In this document: positions 6,830-12,858 of the stretch, one piece after another
How the letters are laid out: every line of letters begins with the position of its first letter
Position numbering within the stretch: the stretch's first letter is position 1
DNA from: an uncultured Bacilli bacterium
GTDB taxonomy: Bacteria > Bacillota_I > Bacilli_A > RF39 > UBA660
Assembly (NCBI GenBank): GCA_934148875.1
Contig: CAKPDJ010000023.1
Location: 1 to 19,933, forward strand
DNA length: 19,933 bases
Reading direction: 5' to 3'
The notes under the pieces: model-generated
Told to the model about the DNA's origin: nothing
Database searches by the model: none
What the model saw: the letters and a program-made list of their open reading frames with translations, nothing else
Program-made: the position numbers and the translations under genes

Positions 6830-7811
6830 AGTTATCAATTAAATATAGATTATCTAAAAGTATTCCCGTTCCTTCAGCAACATTTGTTAAGGGATTATCT
6901 GAAATAAATACTGGAACTTTTAATTCTTTTCTTAATAATTCCGATAAACCATTTATTAATGAACCACCACCGGTTAATATTATACCCTTATTAGATACGT
7001 CTGCTGCTAATTCTGGCGGAGTTTTTTCTAGGACTGTTTTAACTGCTGAAACTATTTTTTTAATATCATCTTTTAGAGCTTCCATTACATCTTCACTAGT
7101 AACTGTTATGGTTTCAGGAAGACCTGTAGTTGCACTTCTACCAGTTATTTCTAGTGTCTCTTTTTTATTTGATTTTAGAACTGTACCAATACTAGTTTTT
7201 ACTTCCTCTGAAGTTTTTTCACCAATAATTACTTTATATTTATCTTTTATATATTTACTTATATCATCATCAAAAGTGTTACCAGCTATACGAATGGAAT
7301 CACTAGTTACTATTCCTCCTAGTGATAAAACAGCTATATCAGTAGTTCCTCCACCAATATCTATTACCATACTACCTGATGGTTTTGATATATCTATACC
7401 TGCTCCAACAGCTGCTACTTTTGGTTCTTCCTCTAAAAAAACTTTTCTTGCTCCCATTCTCTCAGCAATCTCTTTGATGGCATTTTTTTCTACTCCAGTG
7501 ATATTGGATGGACAACAAATTAAAATTCTTGGTTTTGAAAATAAACATTTTCCTAGTGCTTTTTTCATAAAACTATTTAGCATTTCCTCAGTTGTTTCAA
7601 AATCTGCAATTACTCCATCTTTCATTGGTCTTATAGCTTTAACTTTTCCAGGAGTTCTACCCAACATTTCTTTGGCTTCTGTTCCTACTGCTAATACTTT
7701 TTTGGTATTAGTATCGATACTTACAACACTTGGTTCATTTAAAACTATTCCTTTTCCTTTAACATAAATCAATATGTTGGTTGTCCCTAAATCTATTCCA
7801 ATATCACGCAT
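6828..7811 (-). CDS. mbl: MreB/Mbl rod-shape actin homologue
   Basis: A bacterial actin that polymerises under the membrane and positions the elongation machinery. The 327-residue protein shows the phosphate-1 motif IGIDLGTTN near residues 4-12, phosphate-2 MVIDIGGGTTDIAVLSLGG, and the adenosine motif IILTGGGSLI, plus EEPKVAAVGAGIDI typical of MreB. The start is ATG at 7811 (MRDIG), preceded by GGAGGGTGATTAC; an in-frame GTG 15 bases earlier lies inside that ribosome-binding site. The gene begins four bases after the spoIIID stop, whose last codons form the ribosome-binding site, so the two are coupled. In Bacillus the gene after spoIIID is mbl, which is why that name is used; a second mreB elsewhere is likely but not visible. 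Confidence 0.93.
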   Translation of the reverse strand: MRDIGIDLGTTNILIYVKGKGIVLNEPSVVSIDTNTKKVLAVGTEAKEMLGRTPGKVKAIRPMKDGVIADFETTEEMLNSFMKKALGKCLFSKPRILICCPSNITGVEKNAIKEIAERMGARKVFLEEEPKVAAVGAGIDISKPSGSMVIDIGGGTTDIAVLSLGGIVTSDSIRIAGNTFDDDISKYIKDKYKVIIGEKTSEEVKTSIGTVLKSNKKETLEITGRSATTGLPETITVTSEDVMEALKDDIKKIVSAVKTVLEKTPPELAADVSNKGIILTGGGSLINGLSELLRKELKVPVFISDNPLTNVAEGTGILLDNLYLIDN

Positions 7812-7815
7812 GTAA

Positions 7816-8082
7816 TCACCCTCCACTATTATTTTTAATTTGTTGATACTTTATTTTGGTAGATTGTCCACCTAATATATGTCTAATTTCTATATGTTCT
7901 TTAAATATATCTTCAACTTCAATATACTTATTAAAATCTAATTCTTTTAGTCTTTCACTTATATCTTTATGAACAGTACTTTTACTTATTTTAAATATTT
8001 TAGCAGTTTCTCTTATAGTTTTTTTAGTACTTACAATATAATCTGCTAATTCTTTTACTCTTTCTGCTATTTCTTTATTCAT
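7816..8082 (-). CDS. spoIIID: Sporulation transcriptional regulator SpoIIID
   Basis: SpoIIID is a small DNA-binding protein that in Bacillus activates or represses many sigma-E genes in the mother cell. The 88-residue protein matches the family over its length: ERVKELADYIVSTKKTIRET, a helix-turn-helix at about residues 22-43 (KISKSTVHKDISERL), and the basic C-terminal IRHILGGQSTKIKYQ. The start at 8082 uses GGTGAT six bases upstream; that site can pair with an upstream ATCACC in the 52-base gap after spoIIQ (8088-8115). The stop TGA overlaps the mbl ribosome-binding site. Order spoIIQ-spoIIID-mbl fits a sporulation/envelope cluster of Bacilli. Confidence 0.95.
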   Translation of the reverse strand: MNKEIAERVKELADYIVSTKKTIRETAKIFKISKSTVHKDISERLKELDFNKYIEVEDIFKEHIEIRHILGGQSTKIKYQQIKNNSGG

Positions 8083-8087
8083 AGAAT

Positions 8088-8115
8088 AATCACCTAATAA
8101 ATTATATTGGTGATT
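8088..8115 (-). promoter_or_regulatory. Hairpin over the spoIIID ribosome-binding site
   Basis: On the minus strand AATCACC and GGTGATT form a perfect seven-base-pair stem with a 14-base loop. The 3' arm is the spoIIID ribosome-binding site, seven bases or fewer from the ATG; the 5' arm repeats the 16S anti-Shine-Dalgarno bases (AUCACC). No T tract follows, so it is not a terminator. A translational switch is inference. Confidence 0.45.
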
Positions 8116-8134
8116 TTATTCTTTATGATTAGTT

Positions 8135-8755
8135 TTAGAAATCGCTTAATTTTTTATTATAATATATTTCAGGATCAGTAATAGTACCACTTGCATACAA
8201 TTCAAAATGTAAATTGTTTTTTGAGTCTGTAATTAAATCGCAACTACCACTTTTTCCTATAACTTGTCCAGTTAAAACTTTATCGCCCTTTTTTACTGTA
8301 ACTTCTCCTAGACTTTGATATACACTTATTAGTTCATTATCATGTCTAATAGTTACACTTTTACCAAGCAATTCTTTTTCTTCTACTTCAATTACTTCTC
8401 CACTAAGAATACTAACAACATCGAAACTGTTATCAGATTTATAATTTATACCTGTATTTTGAATATATGTATTCTCGTGGTATAGAATAGAATTAGTTTG
8501 TTCTTCTTCAGAAGCTTGATAATCGTAATAGTTTTTAGAAACAGTTACATTGTTGTCTGTAAAAGGTTTTTTGATTGTTTCTTCTACATTGACAACTGGC
8601 ACATATTCATCAAGAATAGTATCATTTACATAAGTCAATTGTTCCTCTTCATCAATTACCTCTATTGATAAAAATAAACTTACTATTACTACTAATGCAA
8701 ATATGGTGTACAAAGTTGGAATCACAAATGGTTTTAAAACTAATTTCTTTTTCAT
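8135..8755 (-). CDS. spoIIQ: Stage II sporulation protein Q, M23/LytM-like domain
   Basis: SpoIIQ sits in the forespore membrane and its extracellular LytM domain binds SpoIIIAH across the intermembrane space during engulfment. The 206-residue protein has a short basic N-terminus, one membrane helix (about residues 12-31), a linker, and a LytM domain at about 98-195. Metal-site positions are altered: HxGxD reads NTGIN (Asn100, Asn104) and HxH reads NLH (Asn181, His183), so zinc binding and peptidase activity are unlikely; a scaffold role is inferred. The start is ATG at 8755, six bases after GAGGTG; an in-frame GTG at 8764 lies within that site. A sigma-F-like promoter lies just upstream and spoIIID follows 52 bases downstream. 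Confidence 0.88.
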   Translation of the reverse strand: MKKKLVLKPFVIPTLYTIFALVVIVSLFLSIEVIDEEEQLTYVNDTILDEYVPVVNVEETIKKPFTDNNVTVSKNYYDYQASEEEQTNSILYHENTYIQNTGINYKSDNSFDVVSILSGEVIEVEEKELLGKSVTIRHDNELISVYQSLGEVTVKKGDKVLTGQVIGKSGSCDLITDSKNNLHFELYASGTITDPEIYYNKKLSDF

Positions 8756-8773
8756 TTCTTTCACCTCATTAAG

Positions 8774-8801
8774 AGTTTTACCAAAATGAAAAGTTTTATA
8801 C
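8774..8801 (-). promoter_or_regulatory. Sigma-F-type promoter of spoIIQ
   Basis: On the minus strand GTATA (8797-8801) is followed after 14 bases by GGTAAAACT (8774-8782). These match the sigma-F consensus GYATA and GGnnAnAnT at every fixed position. It lies wholly between the DUF1146 gene and spoIIQ, giving a leader of about 12 bases. In Bacillus spoIIQ is known to be transcribed by sigma-F in the forespore. Confidence 0.65.
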
Positions 8802-8805
8802 CTTT

Positions 8806-9003
8806 TTACATAAATTTTGTAGCTTCAAAAACATTATATAGAAAAGAAGTTAATAATTCTATCATACATAGTGCTAAAATGAAATAAAAGATTTTAGCTT
8901 GAGTTTCTTTATTTTTTTTAAAAATTTGATTAATATTTATTGAGTCTAGTGAGTATATTACAACAATGGTTGAAAAAATATATATAAAAAACTTAACACT
9001 CAT
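8806..9003 (-). CDS. DUF1146 (YwzB-type) small membrane protein
   Basis: A 65-residue protein with two hydrophobic helices (about residues 4-20 and 38-58) joined by a basic segment, NINQIFKKNKETQAKIFYFI. This pattern matches DUF1146, the YwzB family of integral membrane proteins found in Bacilli, whose function is unknown. Its ATG shares one base with the rpiB stop (TAATG), so translation is coupled to rpiB. In Bacillus ywzB lies near murA and spoIID; here it precedes spoIIQ, again in an envelope/sporulation setting. No terminator is seen after it; spoIIQ has its own promoter in the gap. Confidence 0.8.
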   Translation of the reverse strand: MSVKFFIYIFSTIVVIYSLDSININQIFKKNKETQAKIFYFILALCMIELLTSFLYNVFEATKFM

Positions 9004-9443
9004 TATTTTCCCTCATATTTAGATATTTTATCGATTCTTCTTTGATATCTTTCTTCTTCTTTATATTCTGTTTTTAAAAAAGTATCTATAATATCCTTAG
9101 CTTCAAAAATGTACATTTTTTCATTTAAAGCAATTATATTAGCATTATTGTCTTGCCTACATAATTTGGCTTCTCTAGTGTTATTAACTTTAGCACATCT
9201 TACACCTTTTACTTTGTTACAAGCTATAGAAATACCAATTCCACTACCGCAAATAGCTATTCCATAATCAACTTCTTTATCTCTTACTTTTTCTCCTAAT
9301 AAGATACCATAATCAGGATAATCCACAGAAACGGTGGAATCTGTACCATAATCTGTTACTTCGTATCCTTTCTTTTTTAAGTAATCCACAAGTTTTAACT
9401 TTAATTTATAACCACGATGGTCATTGGCTATACCTATTTTCAT
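9003..9443 (-). CDS. rpiB: Ribose-5-phosphate isomerase B
   Basis: RpiB interconverts ribose-5-phosphate and ribulose-5-phosphate in the pentose phosphate pathway. The 146-residue protein has the family frame: MKIGIANDHRGYKLK (Asp8, His9), VDYPDYG, the catalytic loop ICGSGIGISIACNK with Cys65, and the DNNANIIAL region. The His of the usual VHD/REHN stretch, a proposed proton shuttle in some RpiB enzymes, is replaced (VNN and RQDN), as happens in RpiB/LacAB variants, so related sugar-phosphate substrates are possible. Start at 9443 after AGAGGTGAAATT. A strong extended -10 and an inverted repeat stand upstream. First gene of an rpiB-DUF1146 unit. Confidence 0.92.
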   Translation of the reverse strand: MKIGIANDHRGYKLKLKLVDYLKKKGYEVTDYGTDSTVSVDYPDYGILLGEKVRDKEVDYGIAICGSGIGISIACNKVKGVRCAKVNNTREAKLCRQDNNANIIALNEKMYIFEAKDIIDTFLKTEYKEEERYQRRIDKISKYEGK

Positions 9444-9466
9444 AATTTCACCTCTATTATTTTGGT

Positions 9467-9497
9467 ATTATAACACAAAATCCACAATTTATGTGGA
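9467..9497 (-). promoter_or_regulatory. rpiB promoter with candidate operator
   Basis: The minus strand has the extended -10 TGTTATAAT (hexamer 9467-9472). Immediately upstream, covering the spacer and -35 position, is a perfect inverted repeat TCCACA-5-TGTGGA (9481-9497), placed where a dimeric regulator could block or help RNA polymerase. The promoter is likely; the operator role is inference. Confidence 0.55.
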
Positions 9498-9511
9498 AAA
9501 CATATTTCAGA

Positions 9512-9542
9512 CGTAAAAAAAAGATAAACTAATTTATCTTTT
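9512..9542 (-). terminator. Intrinsic terminator of pepC
   Basis: A ten-base-pair stem (AAAAGATAAA at 9519-9528 with TTTATCTTTT at 9533-9542) has a four-base loop. On the minus strand the T run continues to 9515. Confidence 0.75.
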
Positions 9543-10848
9543 AAAAAGGATCATCTGGATCTAGAGTAATTGGTTCTTGGTCTAATAATTTTAATTGTTT
9601 ATCTGTTAGATATTCTTTTTTAACAACAGCACTCATCACAAATTCATTGAAGTAATTATCATTCATAATAAAATAACCTTTATTATCTTGATCTCCCCAA
9701 CTATTTTCTACTTTCCAACGGATTGGTTTATTATCAATTATATGAACTCCTACAAAACTCATAGCATGTGCTAAAGTAATAGCGTGTAGATTAAGATTTT
9801 CTTCTTGTGTTAATCTTTTAAAATTAAATACTTCTTCATAATTATAAGCGTTAGTATCTAATATGCCTTTGGCTTGATTACGCATTTTCTTTACTTCAGC
9901 ACCAAACCATACAGGCATATCATCTTTTAACTGTGACACAATTAAGTCTTTAAATTCTGTTAATGGTAAATTTATAAATTCTGTTACTCCTTCATTATAT
10001 ATATTGTGTTCGTATTTTTTACGATACTTTTTATAGTATTCTTTATTATACATTTTAAGACTACCTATTTGAATGAAATCATCTAGATTTAAACTTGAGT
10101 AATGATGATAAAATTCTTGTGGAGTTAAGGTCTTACTTATTACTTTATTATCTTTATTACGATACTCAAAGTTTATCTCTAATGGTGGTTCGCCTAACAT
10201 TTTAGATAACATTATATAGTTTTCTTCTACCATTTTATCAGTCATTTCTTCTAACTTTTCTTTGGTAGAACCACTTTTTTTAGCTGCTAATATTTCATAT
10301 ATATCTTTTTTTACTTTCTCATCATATATTATCATTAATGCACTACTATTTTCACTAGTAGCATTTTCAGGCATGTATGATGATGGAACAATACCATATT
10401 TTTTTATTAAGGCTCTAAAATATTCAAAGTATCCTCCTTCTTCAATATTAGCTATTTTTAAATCATTAATAGTATCAAAATCATCTTTTTCTAAAGATAT
10501 TATGTTTTCATATATAGTATTTGACTTTTCTAGTTTATCGTAAAAAGTAAGATAATTTACTGATAAATCAATGTCTTCAGGTTTTATATTTAAACTTTTA
10601 GCCATATCATGTTTAATCATGTTTATACCGGCAAAACACCAACAGCGACCACTTTTCTTTTGATTAGCTCTTTTACTATCAGGTAATTCAATATTAAATA
10701 CATTCTGGTTTTCAACTAATACTTTACTATTAAAACAAGTATTATCAATACCGTTAATTATAATAGAATCAGATATTATTTTATTCCATTTGTTACTGCT
10801 AAATTCTTTATTATATTTCTTTATTTTTTCTAATGATATTTCTTTCAT
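9541..10848 (-). CDS. pepC: Aminopeptidase C / bleomycin hydrolase family (C1B)
   Basis: A cytoplasmic papain-like cysteine aminopeptidase, usually a hexameric cage, that trims N-terminal residues from peptides. The 435-residue protein has the oxyanion Gln63 and nucleophile Cys69 in NQKKSGRCWCFAG, the catalytic His in LAHAMSFVGVHI and Asn in WKVENSWGDQDNKGYF. It ends QEPITLDPDDPF, close to the DPxDP tail that enters the active site in this family. Start at 10848 after GGAGGATAAAAT. Its -10 overlaps the region just past the rpmE terminator, and it has its own terminator, so it appears monocistronic. Residue 71 is Cys, where I recall a hydrophobic residue as usual (CWxF). Confidence 0.95.
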   Translation of the reverse strand: MKEISLEKIKKYNKEFSSNKWNKIISDSIIINGIDNTCFNSKVLVENQNVFNIELPDSKRANQKKSGRCWCFAGINMIKHDMAKSLNIKPEDIDLSVNYLTFYDKLEKSNTIYENIISLEKDDFDTINDLKIANIEEGGYFEYFRALIKKYGIVPSSYMPENATSENSSALMIIYDEKVKKDIYEILAAKKSGSTKEKLEEMTDKMVEENYIMLSKMLGEPPLEINFEYRNKDNKVISKTLTPQEFYHHYSSLNLDDFIQIGSLKMYNKEYYKKYRKKYEHNIYNEGVTEFINLPLTEFKDLIVSQLKDDMPVWFGAEVKKMRNQAKGILDTNAYNYEEVFNFKRLTQEENLNLHAITLAHAMSFVGVHIIDNKPIRWKVENSWGDQDNKGYFIMNDNYFNEFVMSAVVKKEYLTDKQLKLLDQEPITLDPDDPF

Positions 10849-10866
10849 ATTTTATCCTCCATTTCT

Positions 10867-10872
10867 ATTATA
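10867..10872 (-). promoter_or_regulatory. pepC -10 element
   Basis: The minus strand reads TATAAT about 19 bases before the pepC start, just after the rpmE terminator tail. There is no upstream TG at the usual place and no clear -35. Confidence 0.45.
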
Positions 10873-10883
10873 ACCATTTTTGT

Positions 10884-10916
10884 GAAAAAAAAGATAAAAC
10901 TAGTTAGCTTTATCTT
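10884..10916 (-). terminator. Intrinsic terminator of rpmE
   Basis: An eight-base-pair stem (AAGATAAA at 10891-10898 with TTTATCTT at 10909-10916) has a ten-base loop holding the stop codon. A run of six T residues follows on the minus strand. Confidence 0.78.
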
Positions 10917-11118
10917 CAGTTCCAAGACCATATTTTTGATTGAATTTTTCAACACGTCCTGTCTTAGATGTTCTTGATTGTTTTCCAGTATAGAATGGAT
11001 GACATTTTGAACAAACTTCTACATGAATTTCATCTTTTGTAGACATAACAGTAAATGTTTCTCCACAAGCACATTTTACAGTTGCTTCTTTCATTTCTGG
11101 ATGGATTCCTTTTTTCAT
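10900..11118 (-). CDS. rpmE: 50S ribosomal protein L31, zinc-binding type
   Basis: L31 bridges the two ribosomal subunits near the central protuberance. The 72-residue protein starts MKKGIHPEMKEATVKCACGE and keeps four cysteines (Cys16, Cys18, Cys36, Cys39), marking the zinc-containing form rather than the zinc-free paralogue made under zinc starvation. Start at 11118 after AAAGGAGATTATC. A strong promoter lies about 100 bases upstream, giving a leader with two hairpins that could hold a ribosomal-protein autoregulatory element. It has its own terminator. Confidence 0.97.
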   Translation of the reverse strand: MKKGIHPEMKEATVKCACGETFTVMSTKDEIHVEVCSKCHPFYTGKQSRTSKTGRVEKFNQKYGLGTEDKAN

Positions 11119-11210
11119 GATAATCTCCTTTCGTATCTAGATCTTATCTAGAATATTTTAGAGCCTTCTCTTCGCCATGACTACATTTAAAGCCATAGTA
11201 ATTAAATGCG
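11119..11210 (-). promoter_or_regulatory. Structured rpmE leader, candidate L31 autoregulatory element
   Basis: The roughly 90-base leader holds a stem CATTTAA/TTAAATG (11184-11190 with 11202-11208, 11-base loop), a small stem AGAG-AAGG-CTCT, and a perfect seven-base-pair hairpin TCTAGAT-AAG-ATCTAGA (11136-11152) ending nine bases before the ribosome-binding site. L31 leader motifs are known in several bacterial groups, but I cannot confirm a match to a defined family. Confidence 0.45.
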
Positions 11211-11215
11211 AGTTT

Positions 11216-11244
11216 ATTATAGCAACTATTTTAAGTTTGTTCAA
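11216..11244 (-). promoter_or_regulatory. Strong rpmE promoter
   Basis: TTGAAC (11239-11244), a 17-base spacer, then TGCTATAAT (-10 hexamer 11216-11221) on the minus strand. It is the only promoter in the window with a good -35, ideal spacing and an extended -10 together, fitting a ribosomal-protein gene. Confidence 0.85.
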
Positions 11245-11252
11245 GCCTTTTT

Positions 11253-11969
11253 TTAGTTTTTGTTTAAAACCTTAATAACTTCTTTGGAAATAGCTTTATA
11301 TCCATCTAAGTTTGGATGGATATCAGCTGGGTTTGGTAAATATGATGAGTTATTTTTGAATAAAAGATATAATGATACATAATCACAATCATATTTGTCT
11401 GCTATTTTTTGATATTCATCATCCATATAAGCAAACAAAATATCTAAATCATTACCGTTAGTATTAAATAAAAAGGGAATTGGATTATAATAGCCAACTA
11501 TTATTACTTGATTTTTAGCATATTTTTTAACTTCCTTTATTGTTTCTTCTATATTTGGAAAAACGGTTGCGATTTTTGTCTTAATTTCTCTTATGTTATC
11601 TACACTCATTTCACCTATTTTTATATGTTTTAAAAAATCATTAGCTCCAATAGAAATAGTTACTAAGTCGGATTCACGTAAATCTTTTTTTAACTCATTA
11701 TTGTTTTCTATATCATTAATAACATTTTCAGTTATGTAACCACTTTTTGTATATTTTTTGGTATAATATGATAATTTTTTTTCTTTCTTTAAATAATTAG
11801 CTATGTAGTCAGTGTAACTATATCCTATTTCTCCATACGGGTTCATTCCTTCTGCTACAGAATCACCTAACGCAATATAGTTAAGTTTATCATTTTTGAA
11901 AAATATATATATTAGATAAACAATTAATAATAGCAAAATTAATATTAATATTTTCAACATTTTTTTCAT
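11253..11969 (-). CDS. SGNH/GDSL hydrolase, membrane-anchored
   Basis: A serine esterase or lipase of the SGNH fold; the substrate cannot be told from sequence. The 238-residue protein has an N-terminal membrane helix (about residues 4-24) and an outward domain with all four blocks: ALGDSVAEG (nucleophile Ser37), KSGYI (Gly77), SIGANDFL (Asn110) and PADIHPNLDGY (Asp216, His218). The start at 11969 lies five bases after AGGAGG. That ribosome-binding site immediately follows a terminator hairpin of the upstream gene, leaving no space for a separate promoter, so expression may rely on readthrough from the murA operon. No clear terminator is seen after it; the rpmE promoter follows directly. Confidence 0.88.
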   Translation of the reverse strand: MKKMLKILILILLLLIVYLIYIFFKNDKLNYIALGDSVAEGMNPYGEIGYSYTDYIANYLKKEKKLSYYTKKYTKSGYITENVINDIENNNELKKDLRESDLVTISIGANDFLKHIKIGEMSVDNIREIKTKIATVFPNIEETIKEVKKYAKNQVIIVGYYNPIPFLFNTNGNDLDILFAYMDDEYQKIADKYDCDYVSLYLLFKNNSSYLPNPADIHPNLDGYKAISKEVIKVLNKN

Positions 11970-11980
11970 TTTTTCCTCCT

Positions 11981-12006
11981 AAAAAAGAGTAGATACCTCT
12001 ACTCTT
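11981..12006 (-). terminator. Terminator hairpin upstream of the SGNH hydrolase
   Basis: A nine-base-pair stem (AAGAGTAGA at 11985-11993 with TCTACTCTT at 11998-12006) has a four-base loop. On the minus strand TTTT follows, then the AGGAGG of the SGNH gene. The short T tract suggests incomplete termination. Confidence 0.72.
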
Positions 12007-12034
12007 ATTTTATTAATTATTTACCTTTTTAGAA

Positions 12035-12847
12035 TTATTTATTTTTATTTTTATAATTATTTTTAATTTCTTTAAAATCTCTATTTATATCTTCTAAAGA
12101 GCGATTGAAGTAAAAACCATATAATTTTCTTTTAACTATTTCAATATACATTGGATAAGTTCCTTCAAATAACATAACATCAGCAGTTGATAAATTATTT
12201 GATAATTTAATTTTAGAAATCACTTTTATTTCTTCAAAATAATTGTAGCGATTACGATTATATGATAATGAAATATATTCAGATAATATAGTAGTTATTT
12301 GACTGTCTGTTAATTTTTCAAAATAATCATGCATTCTTGATGAAAGTATATCTTCAAAGTCTTCAACATTATTTACATTAGCATTTTTAACATAATCAAT
12401 TAAAAACGAATTTATAAACTCTAATAACTTAGCATATTCAGTTTCTTCATAATCTATTTCTTCATGTTGTTCAGTTCCAGCAATTTCTTCAATAAAATCT
12501 AGTGTATTAACAGCTGATAAAACAGCATTATAATTTCTTAGTAACATTTCTATGTAACTAGCACTATTATTTTCATTTTCTGATAATTTTTTATATATTT
12601 GATCCATAGTTAGTGGTAATTCTAGTTCATTTATTTTTCCAATAATCTCTAGTTCAAATGGTGTTACTTTGATTTTATTTTCTAGGGCTGCATTATTTAA
12701 TTTACTTAGTTCAGGTAATATGTCCGTTAGATATTTTTCTTTTCTAGCGAATATTTCCTTAATACTATTACCATTTAGTTTTGATAATAGCTCTTGCTGT
12801 AATTCATTTATTTCTGCAATTTTATCATTTATTTCTAACCAATTCAT
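12035..12847 (-). CDS. Unrecognised 270-residue helical protein coupled to murA
   Basis: I do not recognise this protein. It is predicted mostly helical and soluble, with no signal peptide, membrane segment or cysteine cluster. Residues 1-60 look like a coiled coil (EINDKIAEINELQQELLSKL); the middle has an acidic patch (EEIDYEETEYAKLLEF) and the C-terminus is lysine/asparagine-rich. The start is taken as ATG at 12847 (MNWLEI), nine bases after AGGA; an in-frame TTG at 12856 abuts that site. The murA stop is 11 bases before this ATG and overlaps the AGGA, so the gene is probably translated with murA. A terminator hairpin follows. A structural or cell-envelope role is only suggested by the neighbour. 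Confidence 0.8.
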   Translation of the reverse strand: MNWLEINDKIAEINELQQELLSKLNGNSIKEIFARKEKYLTDILPELSKLNNAALENKIKVTPFELEIIGKINELELPLTMDQIYKKLSENENNSASYIEMLLRNYNAVLSAVNTLDFIEEIAGTEQHEEIDYEETEYAKLLEFINSFLIDYVKNANVNNVEDFEDILSSRMHDYFEKLTDSQITTILSEYISLSYNRNRYNYFEEIKVISKIKLSNNLSTADVMLFEGTYPMYIEIVKRKLYGFYFNRSLEDINRDFKEIKNNYKNKNK

Positions 12848-12858
12848 TTTTATCAATC

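Noticed and set aside
7108..7767. A 219-codon open frame on the plus strand
   Set aside because: It lies fully antisense to mbl, has no ribosome-binding site and no family resemblance; it is a shadow of the mbl codons.
8795..8840. Terminator after the DUF1146 gene
   Set aside because: No stable stem with a T tract was found; the gap is better explained by the spoIIQ promoter.
10262..10543. A 93-codon plus-strand frame opposite pepC
   Set aside because: Antisense to a clear C1B peptidase; no ribosome-binding site.
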